Positions 1-7,211 of a stretch of DNA of 41,603 bases are shown piece by piece. Source of the DNA: Chloroflexota bacterium (GTDB lineage: Bacteria > Chloroflexota > UBA6077 > SHYK01). Each line of letters starts with the position of its first letter. The stretch's first letter is position 1. The notes under the pieces were generated by a model. The model worked only from the letters and a program-made list of their open reading frames with translations, ran no database searches and had not been told where the DNA came from. Position numbers and translations under genes: made by a program. The stretch spans positions 1 to 41,603 of the forward strand of contig DASRDP010000064.1 in the NCBI GenBank assembly GCA_035652535.1, read 5' to 3'.

Positions 1-300
1 GTCTGGACGGGCACCGAGATGCTGATCTGGCCCGGCGGTGGCTCTGAGGGCATCGGCGGGGCCTATCGCCCGTACTGGCTTGCCGTCCGGAGCCCAACCC
101 AGGCTTACGGCGTCGACGACTCGCCCCTGTTCGTCGCCCAGCCCGGGGAGCTGTATCGCGTCATCCAGTTCCAAGACGACTGGGCCCTGGTCCAAGCCGA
201 CGGGGATCCGCCGTCCCTCGAGGAATGGGTGGCCATCGACGACCGAGTCGAGCTTTCGACCCCATTTCCGCCGGACCCCGTTGACGACGTGCGACCGTGA
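1..300 (+). CDS. C-terminal part of an SH3-like domain protein (5' partial)
   Basis: The reading frame is open from the first base, so the real start lies outside the window; the first internal ATG is at 19. The visible 99 residues contain an SH3-like stretch (YWLAVRSPTQAYG, then GELYRVIQFQDDWALVQ and EEWVAIDDRVEL), a beta-rich pattern typical of small wall or surface binding modules. No catalytic motif is visible. A short gap leads to the next gene at 359 on the same strand. The function is unknown; a secreted or cell-surface role is only a guess from the SH3-like pattern. Confidence 0.6.
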   Translation, partial: VWTGTEMLIWPGGGSEGIGGAYRPYWLAVRSPTQAYGVDDSPLFVAQPGELYRVIQFQDDWALVQADGDPPSLEEWVAIDDRVELSTPFPPDPVDDVRP

Positions 301-358
301 GGTACGTTCTTGCTCAAGCGCCCGTTTGCTGCTGCCCGCTACATCGAAAGGAGACGCT

Positions 359-577
359 ATGTCCGCACACGGGACTCGATTTTCACAATGCTTGTCGGTC
401 CCCCTCGCCGTGCTCATCGCGGTGACCTCGATATTCAGTGTCCTATTGTCGGGGGCGCCAGGGCTTGCGCGGGCGGAGGCGGAGATTCTTGACCAGCGAG
501 TCGAAGCGGAAAACCACGTGGCTCGAACTGACGCCCCGCGGATTGGGCAGACTTTCACCGCCGGCGTTTCTCAGTAA
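359..577 (+). CDS. Short secreted protein, probably a truncated gene
   Basis: A clear Shine-Dalgarno (AAAGGAGA) precedes the ATG at 359. The 72-aa product has a signal peptide (hydrophobic core SVPLAVLIAVTSIFSVLLSG followed by a GLARAEA-like cleavage site). The mature part starts ILDQRVEAENHV and ends RIGQTFTAGVSQ. The IGQTFTAG motif is the usual opening of a beta-sandwich surface domain in longer secreted proteins, where it would continue with more than 100 residues. Here a TAA stop follows at once, and the convergent oxidoreductase gene ends 18 bp downstream. It is therefore either a remnant of a larger gene or a very small exported peptide. I favour the remnant. Confidence 0.6.
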   Translation: MSAHGTRFSQCLSVPLAVLIAVTSIFSVLLSGAPGLARAEAEILDQRVEAENHVARTDAPRIGQTFTAGVSQ

Positions 578-594
578 CGGTGACAATGCGGGGC

Positions 595-1674
595 TTACGC
601 CGGAGCGACCGATCGAGCGGCGGCGCCGTCGCGGCCCGTAGCCGGCTCGTCTCCCCGGAATCTCGGCATGACCTCGGCCGCGAAAAGGCGCATCGCCTTC
701 AAGACCTCGGCGTGCGGAATCCCACCGAAGTTGAAGGTCACGCTCAGGATGTCGAAGTCGTAGTTGCTCCGCGTGGCCTCGATCCCGCGGATGCACTCTT
801 CGGGCGTGCCGTAGACGTTGCGGCCCTGGGCGCGCATCCCCTCCCAGTCATACGACGGCCGCGGCTGCCCGCTGCTGAAGACGCCAATGCGCGCCTCGAT
901 CTGCCGCTCGTCGTAGCGCTGGATCGCCCGCTCGGCGACCTGCTTCGCGTGGGCGCCGTCTTCCTCGATCCAGACGCGCACGTGGAGCTTGCAGAAGTGG
1001 GTCGCCGGGTCGTGGCCGCCCTCCGCCAGACCGGCCCGGTAGGCGGCGACCGACGGTCGCAGGCGCTCCGGTGGAAACGGGTGCGCGACGGTCATGATGT
1101 TGAAGCCGCGAAGCCCGGCCATCCGCAGCGATGATTCCGACGTGCCCGCGAGCCAGATGGGCGGGTGCGGCTTCTGGATCGGCCGTGGATACATGGCCGC
1201 GTCGGGCAGGCGCCAAAATCGTCCGTCGTGCTTGAACGAGTCCTTGGTCCACGCTTTCGTGATGATCTCCAGCGCCTCTTCGAACCGTTCTCGGCTCTCG
1301 TCGCGCGGCACGCCGTAGACCTCGAAGTCGCCGGGCGCATTCCCGATCCCGACGCCGAACTCGAGCCGCCCGCCCGAGACGACGTCGACCATGGCGTAGT
1401 CCTCGGCGATCTGGACCGGATGATGCAGCGGAAGGATCGAGATGGCGGACCCCAGGTGGATCCGCGAGGTGCGAGCGGCCGCGGCAGACATGATGAGCGC
1501 CGGGTTTGGGACGGGGCCGCCGTAGAGCACGAAATGATGCTCGGTGAACCAGTAGCACTCGAACCCCAGCTCCTCCGCGAGCTGGACCTGCTCCAGCACC
1601 TGACGAAAATACCCGTCGAACGGCGGGTCCTCGCCCGGGAAATAGGTCGGCAAGAGGTGCATGTGAAAGCGCAT
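595..1674 (-). CDS. Luciferase-like (LLM class) flavin-dependent oxidoreductase
   Basis: The 359-aa protein has the bacterial luciferase-like TIM barrel fold. It opens MRFHMHLLPTYFPG, then EELGFECYWFTEHHF (the conserved W.TEHH motif), SAISILPLHHPVQIAEDYAMVD, GRLEFGVGIGNAPGDFEVYG, and WLAGTSESSLRMAG near residue 180. The family uses reduced FMN or F420 to oxidise varied substrates. The substrate cannot be read from the sequence. The gene is divergent from the HpaB-type monooxygenase across 186 bp, so co-regulation in catabolism of an organic compound is plausible. The ATG at 1674 has a GGGGGACGA ribosome-binding region, and a 14-bp palindrome lies directly upstream. Confidence 0.9.
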   Translation of the reverse strand: MRFHMHLLPTYFPGEDPPFDGYFRQVLEQVQLAEELGFECYWFTEHHFVLYGGPVPNPALIMSAAAARTSRIHLGSAISILPLHHPVQIAEDYAMVDVVSGGRLEFGVGIGNAPGDFEVYGVPRDESRERFEEALEIITKAWTKDSFKHDGRFWRLPDAAMYPRPIQKPHPPIWLAGTSESSLRMAGLRGFNIMTVAHPFPPERLRPSVAAYRAGLAEGGHDPATHFCKLHVRVWIEEDGAHAKQVAERAIQRYDERQIEARIGVFSSGQPRPSYDWEGMRAQGRNVYGTPEECIRGIEATRSNYDFDILSVTFNFGGIPHAEVLKAMRLFAAEVMPRFRGDEPATGRDGAAARSVAPA

Positions 1675-1682
1675 TCGTCCCC

Positions 1683-1696
1683 CAACAGATCTGTTG
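1683..1696. promoter_or_regulatory. Perfect 14-bp palindrome, possible operator
   Basis: The sequence CAACAGATCTGTTG is a perfect palindrome 8 bp upstream of the start codon of the minus-strand oxidoreductase and inside the divergent spacer to the HpaB-type gene. The position suits a repressor site of the TetR, GntR or MarR kind. No such regulator gene is adjacent. The role is inferred from symmetry and position only. Confidence 0.35.
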
Positions 1697-1860
1697 ACGC
1701 GCTCGGAGAACAGGGGTCAGCGTGAACGGGTTGGCCCGCGCGTGCTGTGTTTCCTACCGCACACGCGCCCCTTCCTGCAAGGCGCCGGCCAATCGGCGAA
1801 AATAGCCGCGGCTGCTCATCGCGCGCGTTGGGCGACCAGCCAGACCGACGAGGAGAGAGC

Positions 1861-3330
1861 ATGCCGGCGCGAAGCGGGAGCGAATACCTTCACGGCCTGC
1901 GCGACGAACGGGAGATCTGGTTCGAGGGCGAGCGCGTGGCGGACGTGACCACGCACCCGGTGCTTGGCCGCGCCGCCGCCACGCTGGCTCAGCTCTACGA
2001 TCTCCAATGCGATCCATCTGCCAAGTCCGACTTCACCTATCCATCGCCGTCGACGGGAAACGCGGTCGGCCTGTCCTTCCTCCAGCCTCGGTCCGTTGAC
2101 GACCTCGTTCGGCGCCGTGCGATGTTCAAGCGCTGGGCCGACTTTAGCGGCGGCATGCTCGGTCGAACGCCGGACTACCTCAACGCGATCCTGGCCGGCG
2201 CGGCCTCGTGCTCATCCTATTTCGGGCGGAATGGCGACGAATTTCGCGAGCGGATCGAGCGGTACTACCAGATGAGCCGGGAGCGCGACCTGTGCGCGAC
2301 CCATGCGTTCGTGGATCCGCAGACGAATCGCGCGCGGACGCAGTCGCAGCAGGCGGATCCCGACGTTCCTCTCCACATCGTGGGTGAGAGCGCTCAGGGG
2401 CTGGTCGTGAGCGGGGCCCGGATGCTGGCCACCCTCGCGCCGTACGCCGACGAGCTGCACGTGTTCCCGTCGCCATCCCGAACGGACCCCAGCGACGCCG
2501 CCCGCTATGCCTTCGCCTTCGCGTGTCCGGTCGCCACGCCTGGCCTGAAATTCGTGTGTCGGGAGAGCTTCGACGTCGGCCGTTCCACGTCGGAGCACCC
2601 GCTCACGGCGCGGTACGAGGAGATGGACGCGGTCGTCATCTTCGACGAGGCCGTGATCCCGTGGGAGCGCGTGTTCCTCAAGGGCGACATCGCGCTGTGC
2701 AACCGGCTCTTTCGCGAGACGCCCATCTTCCTGCACGGCATCCATCAGTTCACGACGAAGAACCTGGCGAAGACCGAGTTCGTGCTCGGCGTGGCGAGCC
2801 TGGTCGCGGAAGCGATCGGGCGGACGGAGCTGCCCGCCTACCAGCAGCTCCTCGGCGAGATCGTCGACGCCACGCAGACGCTTCGGTCGTTCGTGCGCGC
2901 CGCGGAGGCGGACGCCGTGACCGATGAGAACGGCTTCGTCCACCCCAACCCGGACATCATGAACACGGCGCGCAACTACTACCCACGCGTCTATCCGCGA
3001 CTGATCGAGATCCTCCAGCTTATCGGGTCCAGTGGTCTCATGGCTACGCCGACGGATCGCGAGGTGACGGCGCCGGACCTCATGGGGGACATCGACCGCT
3101 ATTACCAGTCGGCGACGCTCAACGGCCGCGATCGCGTGCGGCTCTTTCGGCTCGCCTGGGACCTCGCCTGCAGCTCGTTTGCCGGTCGGCAGGTGCTGTA
3201 CGAGCGGTTCTTTGCCGGGGACGTGTCGATGCTCCTGGCCGCCCGCTTCAACAGCTTCGATCGGGCGGCGATCGTCGCACGCGTTCGCGCCCTGCTCGAG
3301 CGGTCCTCACCGACCACCGCGGCCCGCTAA
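1861..3330 (+). CDS. 4-hydroxyphenylacetate 3-hydroxylase family flavin monooxygenase (HpaB type)
   Basis: The 489-aa protein matches the usual length of the HpaB/PvcC family, acyl-CoA-dehydrogenase-fold monooxygenases that use FADH2 to hydroxylate phenolic compounds. The family start pattern is clear: SGSEYLHGLRDEREIWFEGE, then DVTTHPVLGRAAATLAQLYD. Further on, LCATHAFVDPQTNRAR, MDAVVIFDEAVIPWERVFL and the C-terminal DRVRLFRLAWDLACSSFAGRQ..YERFFAGD are also family-like. The start at 1861 is chosen because GGAGAGAGC precedes it and homologues begin here; the frame is open further upstream. No flavin reductase (HpaC) gene lies nearby, so reduced flavin must come from elsewhere. Whether the substrate is 4-hydroxyphenylacetate or another phenol cannot be told. 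Confidence 0.92.
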   Translation: MPARSGSEYLHGLRDEREIWFEGERVADVTTHPVLGRAAATLAQLYDLQCDPSAKSDFTYPSPSTGNAVGLSFLQPRSVDDLVRRRAMFKRWADFSGGMLGRTPDYLNAILAGAASCSSYFGRNGDEFRERIERYYQMSRERDLCATHAFVDPQTNRARTQSQQADPDVPLHIVGESAQGLVVSGARMLATLAPYADELHVFPSPSRTDPSDAARYAFAFACPVATPGLKFVCRESFDVGRSTSEHPLTARYEEMDAVVIFDEAVIPWERVFLKGDIALCNRLFRETPIFLHGIHQFTTKNLAKTEFVLGVASLVAEAIGRTELPAYQQLLGEIVDATQTLRSFVRAAEADAVTDENGFVHPNPDIMNTARNYYPRVYPRLIEILQLIGSSGLMATPTDREVTAPDLMGDIDRYYQSATLNGRDRVRLFRLAWDLACSSFAGRQVLYERFFAGDVSMLLAARFNSFDRAAIVARVRALLERSSPTTAAR

Positions 3331-3383
3331 GCCGCGGGCCAGCTCGGCACGACCCGGACGGGCCCAGCGAAACAGCGCGAAGG

Positions 3384-4100
3384 CTACCGCGGTCCCAAGC
3401 CCATGCCCGGAATCGGTCGATCGATCGCCCGGCGAATCATGTCGTGGATGCGCGACCGGAACTGGTCCTCGAACGCCGACGCGAGCTGATCGGCGAGCGC
3501 GTCCGGATCGATCCCCTGGTTCTGTCCGATCTCAGCGATCGTTGCGCCGCCCTCGAGCTGCTGGCGAAGATCGTCGGGATCCATGTTGAGCACGTCCGCT
3601 ACCGTCGCGAGCATCTCGCGCGGCCCCATACCGGGCCCGGTTCCCGCGCCATCGCCCTGGGCGGGCCCGCGCATGCGGCCAAATGCGCCACCCGCGCCGG
3701 GCCTGGGGCGAGGCCCACCGCCGCCCATGCGATCCTGCATGCGCTCGCGCATCGCCTGGAAGCGCTCCTCCATCATGGGCCGCATGTCGTCGTGGGTCTT
3801 CTGGAGGGCCGATGTGAGCGCGTCCTCGGAAACTCCGAGGTTCGCGGCGAGGTCCGAGAGGAACGCGTCGTGGAGCTCGCCCATGCCGGCGCCGTCCGGT
3901 GGCCCGCCCCACATATGAGCGCGCGGCCCTGGTTGGTCACCGCCCGGTGGACCGCCCCATGGATGATCGGATGGGACCGGCCGGTCGCCGCCGGGCGGTC
4001 CGCCGGGCTGAGCCCCGGCGATGCCCACCGCCGCGGCGCACAGGGCAAGTCCCGCGCCGACGATGGATACGGTGCGCAGTACCAACGGAAGAGACTTCAT
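3384..4100 (-). CDS. Secreted helical protein of unknown function
   Basis: The 238-aa product begins MKSLPLVLRTVSIVGAGLAL, a clear signal peptide ending near VGIAGAQ. A Gly/Pro-rich stretch follows (GGPPGGDRP repeats, residues about 32-70). Two helical regions come next: AFLSDLAANLGVSEDALTSA with an Arg/Met/Glu-rich helix, and MLATVADVLNMDPDDLRQQL followed by a second short repeat (IAEIGQNQGIDPDALADQLA). The style resembles small periplasmic or exported helical proteins common in Chloroflexota, but I cannot name a family. AAAGGAGGATCAA precedes the ATG. It lies 43 nt downstream of the HtrA-like protease gene and is probably co-transcribed with it, which suggests an envelope role. Confidence 0.75.
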   Translation of the reverse strand: MKSLPLVLRTVSIVGAGLALCAAAVGIAGAQPGGPPGGDRPVPSDHPWGGPPGGDQPGPRAHMWGGPPDGAGMGELHDAFLSDLAANLGVSEDALTSALQKTHDDMRPMMEERFQAMRERMQDRMGGGGPRPRPGAGGAFGRMRGPAQGDGAGTGPGMGPREMLATVADVLNMDPDDLRQQLEGGATIAEIGQNQGIDPDALADQLASAFEDQFRSRIHDMIRRAIDRPIPGMGLGPR

Positions 4101-4143
4101 TTGATCCTCCTTTCCCTGATTGGTCGACGTGCTCGGGCGCTCG

Positions 4144-5319
4144 CTATCGAGCGCTCGCCTGGCTATTTTCCCACGTCCCCAGGGTAACGTCCGCGGTCTG
4201 GTTTTGCCCGCCGCGCACGTACGTCACGCGGATCGTGTCGCCGGGGTCCTTCTGGTCGATGAGCTGGGCGATGTCTTCAACACTCCGTACGGGATGCCCG
4301 TCGATCTCCGTAATGATGTCGGCGCCGGACGCGTCGCCACGGCCGCTGCCGAGCAACCCTGCCTGGGCGGCCGGCCCGCCGGGGGTGGTGTTGGCGAGCA
4401 CCACGCCCTGCTGGACCGGCGTGTGGAGCTGCTCGGCCAGGGACGGGGTGAGGGCGCGGCCGGCGATTCCGAGCCAGGCGTGCTTTGGCTCGCGCCCCGC
4501 GAGGAGGTCGGGAAGATATCGCTTCAAGGTGTTCACCGGAATGGCGAATCCGATGCCGACGTTTCCCTGGGGCGAGGCCTCGATCTGCTCGTTGATCCCG
4601 ATCACCTCCCCCTGGAGGTTCAGGAGCGGACCGCCCGAATTGCCGGGGTTGATGGCCGCGTCGGTCTGGATCATGTTGGTGATCAAGCGCTGCTCGATTC
4701 CCTGCCGCGTGCGCCCGAGCGAGCTGACGATGCCCAGGGATTCCGATCGCTCGAGCCCGAAGGGGTTGCCGATGGCGACGACCGTTTGCCCGACCTTGAG
4801 GCTGCCGGAGTCTCCCAGCCGAACGATCGTGAGCTGACGCAGCTTGTCCGCGGGCGCCTGGAGTCGCACGAGCGCGAGGTCATCGGCGACGTCGCTCGCG
4901 ACCACCTCCCCGATATAGCTGGAGCCGTCCGCCAGGGTGATGTCGAGCCGCTGCGCGTTGCTGACGACGTGCTGGTTGGTCACGATGCTGCCCTGGTCGT
5001 CGATGATGAAGCCGGATCCTGTTCCTTGCTGCTGAATCGTCCGCCCGAATACGTCGCGCGATTGGGCGCTGATGGTGATGTTCACAACTCCCGCGCTGAC
5101 CCGGTCGTAGACCTGGCTCGGCGCGTCGCCAGCGTCCGCCGACGGGGCGGTCCCTCCGTTGGACGGGGGCGTCGGGATCGCCGTCGGCCGGATCTCGGCC
5201 TGTGGTCGGGGACCCACGGCGATGGGCGGCGTGATAGACGTAAACGGCGCAGAGCCGAGCGAGTACACACCCGCGACGCCGATCACGATGCCGATGATCA
5301 AAGCAATGACGAGCTTCAC
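4144..5319 (-). CDS. HtrA/DegP-like membrane-anchored serine protease with PDZ domain
   Basis: The 391-aa protein has an N-terminal membrane anchor (KLVIALIIGIVIGVAGVYSL), a Pro-rich linker, a trypsin-like domain and one C-terminal PDZ domain (about 290-385). The catalytic triad is visible: His117 in TNQHVVS, Asp147 in ADDLALVRL and Ser228 in PGNSGGPLLN. It should degrade or refold misfolded proteins outside the membrane. I chose the GTG at 5319 because AAGGGGT lies just upstream and the membrane anchor starts there. An in-frame GTG at 5361 would add 14 residues and lacks a good ribosome-binding site. The secreted helical protein follows in the same direction. Confidence 0.93.
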   Translation of the reverse strand: MKLVIALIIGIVIGVAGVYSLGSAPFTSITPPIAVGPRPQAEIRPTAIPTPPSNGGTAPSADAGDAPSQVYDRVSAGVVNITISAQSRDVFGRTIQQQGTGSGFIIDDQGSIVTNQHVVSNAQRLDITLADGSSYIGEVVASDVADDLALVRLQAPADKLRQLTIVRLGDSGSLKVGQTVVAIGNPFGLERSESLGIVSSLGRTRQGIEQRLITNMIQTDAAINPGNSGGPLLNLQGEVIGINEQIEASPQGNVGIGFAIPVNTLKRYLPDLLAGREPKHAWLGIAGRALTPSLAEQLHTPVQQGVVLANTTPGGPAAQAGLLGSGRGDASGADIITEIDGHPVRSVEDIAQLIDQKDPGDTIRVTYVRGGQNQTADVTLGTWENSQASAR

Positions 5320-5360
5320 GTACACCCCTTCACTCCTGGCGGACGCGCGGCTGGCGGACA

Positions 5361-5449
5361 CCGTCCGACTCAGACCACGAGGATTCTAGGCGAAACGCGC
5401 CGAACGCAAGTGTGCGAACCGTAAACGGTATGTTAACGAACGTTCCCGG
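5361..5449 (-). promoter_or_regulatory. Candidate promoter region of the HtrA-like gene
   Basis: Read on the minus strand, this spacer contains a TAGAAT element (-10-like) about 60 nt upstream of the chosen start. Upstream of it are two short palindromes, ACCGTAAACGGT and GAACGTTC. No convincing -35 hexamer is present at 17 bp. An envelope-stress regulator could bind the palindromes, but this is only inferred from symmetry. Confidence 0.3.
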
Positions 5450-7030
5450 CTAGTCGTTTTCGGCTGGAATGACGCGAGCCATCGCGAACGTAATCGTCGC
5501 GGCCGTCGTTACCAGCGAGATGATGACGAGGAGCAGGGCGAGCCAGGGCATTGGCGGCGGTGGATCGGCAATGCCGGACGCCGGCCCCATTCCTCCGGTC
5601 GTCGGTCTGTGACTCGCGGGCGCCGCCCGGAGCGCAGGCGGGTCATCGCTCGATGGGGCTCCAATTCCCTGGACCACGGCCTGCCAGAAGATGGCCGCGC
5701 TCGGATCGATGGCGAACGCGTCGTCCGATCCGGGTAGCACTGCCGCGTTGACATCGGGATCGGGATACGTCAAATGGCGAATCGCGCTCGGGGAGAGGAG
5801 CGCTGCGCCGCTTGCATCCAGGGCGAAGGCCACCGCGTGCGCGGGGATGTCGGCGTCGGCCCAGGCGCGGAGGAGCGTCTCCGGTGGCATCAGCAGCGCG
5901 CGACCCGCTCCCTGGGCGTAGGCCGGATCGTTGTAGATGAACTGATCGCCTTTGACTCCGGTCAGCACGATGTAATGGTTCGTGCCGGGGTCGAGCCGTC
6001 CATTGCCCGGCAGGTCTGCATAGCGCGTGAGCGTGATGACGGGCTGACCCTGTTCCAGGGCGGCCCGTACGTCTTTGAGGGTCCACCGCTTCGAAATGCC
6101 GACGGGAACGAGGCCCGCGCGCTGCGCGACGGCCGCGATCGCGTACAAGGACGTGCCGTCGTCGGGGTTGCTGTCCCCCTGCAGGCGGTTGACCTCACCA
6201 CGGATCGCGTCGGTCGGATAGCCCTTGAGGCCGAAGGCCTCGAAGACCATGCCCAAAGAGGCGGGACCGCAATTCGTGGGCGCGTACAGCGTTCCGTCGA
6301 ACTGGCTGCGGTGCGGAACGCCGAGCCACAGGGTCGAGGAATCGAGCCATGCGGCCTCCGTCGATTGGGCGGGAACCCCCGCGTACCGAATGGGCGGTGG
6401 GAGGGGCAGGCCGTTGGCCCCGCGATCGCCGGTCGGGGTATCGCCGCCGTCCTCCGGCTGCACGGGGCCAGCCAGCTTCATCTTCGACGGAATGGCGGAC
6501 ATGATGGACACGTCGATCGACGGGGTGGGCTGGAACTGCGGCGTCAGCGCGATCCGTGCCAGCGCGGTGGCGGAGGCCTGCGCTCGGGCCTCCACGGCGG
6601 TCATGCGCGCTTCGGCTTCGATCTGCTGGGGCATGATCCAGGCGCCGATGTCCAGAGTGGGCGGCGGCTGGCCTGGCGCTATCGATACCGTCGGCGCGGG
6701 GGATGATGTCGGGCGTTGGGCGGTGACGTTGGCGATGACCGGCGAGCCTCGGACCAGCTCCGCGGTCGCTTCCGCGGCTCCGTAGAAGAACTGCGTTGCG
6801 ACGGGCGCCCGCGTCGGCGTATTGCTGGGCACGGGTGTCGGAGGGAAGTAGGTCGCGGTCGGCGTGAACGTTGGCGGGGGCGGCGTCGGCGTAGAGGTCG
6901 GCCACGGCGTCGCCGTCGACGTTGGCACAACCGTGGACGCCCGCGCGGACGCGTGCGCCAGGACCCAGGCGACCAGCGCGATCGTCGAGACGAGGAGCAG
7001 CCTCGGTATCAGGTTCGTGGTATTCGCCAT
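5450..7030 (-). CDS. Exported C39-fold cysteine peptidase-like protein with C-terminal membrane anchor
   Basis: The 526-aa protein starts with a signal peptide or anchor (LIPRLLLVSTIALVAWVLAH), followed by a Thr/Pro-rich stalk (residues about 35-75). The C39-like papain-fold domain runs from about 235 to 405. It shows the catalytic Cys254 in PTNCGPASLG, His352 in GTNHYIVLTGV and an Asp at 368 in YNDPA. A second membrane helix (PWLALLLVIISLVTTAATI) lies at the C-terminus. C39 domains often cleave double-glycine leaders inside ABC exporters. This one is outside the membrane with no transporter fused, so it is more likely a surface protease. The ATG at 7030 fits the promoter at 7076-7105. Confidence 0.82.
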   Translation of the reverse strand: MANTTNLIPRLLLVSTIALVAWVLAHASARASTVVPTSTATPWPTSTPTPPPPTFTPTATYFPPTPVPSNTPTRAPVATQFFYGAAEATAELVRGSPVIANVTAQRPTSSPAPTVSIAPGQPPPTLDIGAWIMPQQIEAEARMTAVEARAQASATALARIALTPQFQPTPSIDVSIMSAIPSKMKLAGPVQPEDGGDTPTGDRGANGLPLPPPIRYAGVPAQSTEAAWLDSSTLWLGVPHRSQFDGTLYAPTNCGPASLGMVFEAFGLKGYPTDAIRGEVNRLQGDSNPDDGTSLYAIAAVAQRAGLVPVGISKRWTLKDVRAALEQGQPVITLTRYADLPGNGRLDPGTNHYIVLTGVKGDQFIYNDPAYAQGAGRALLMPPETLLRAWADADIPAHAVAFALDASGAALLSPSAIRHLTYPDPDVNAAVLPGSDDAFAIDPSAAIFWQAVVQGIGAPSSDDPPALRAAPASHRPTTGGMGPASGIADPPPPMPWLALLLVIISLVTTAATITFAMARVIPAEND

Positions 7031-7075
7031 GATCCGAGCGTTCTGCCCCGGTGGATGGTACATCCGCAAGCCGGA

Positions 7076-7105
7076 AGAATACCCGCGTGCAGTCGACAAC
7101 GTCAA
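7076..7105 (-). promoter_or_regulatory. Sigma-70-type promoter of the C39-like gene
   Basis: On the minus strand a -35 TTGACG (7100-7105) and a -10 TATTCT (7076-7081) are separated by 18 bp. Transcription would start near 7069, about 40 nt before the ATG at 7030. This supports the shorter start of the C39-like gene and separate transcription from the kinase operon upstream. Confidence 0.6.
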
Positions 7106-7211
7106 TGGCTGTCAGACAAATTGGTCACGACGCGTAACGCGCCAGCGGTGGATGGCGATCGAAACGACGGGACGTTGAAACGTTGGCCGAAGCACCCGGC
7201 ACGAGGCGACG

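Noticed and set aside
4120-5424. Plus-strand open frame of 434 codons opposite the HtrA-like gene
   Set aside because: The minus strand encodes a complete protease with catalytic triad and PDZ domain; the plus frame has no recognisable pattern.
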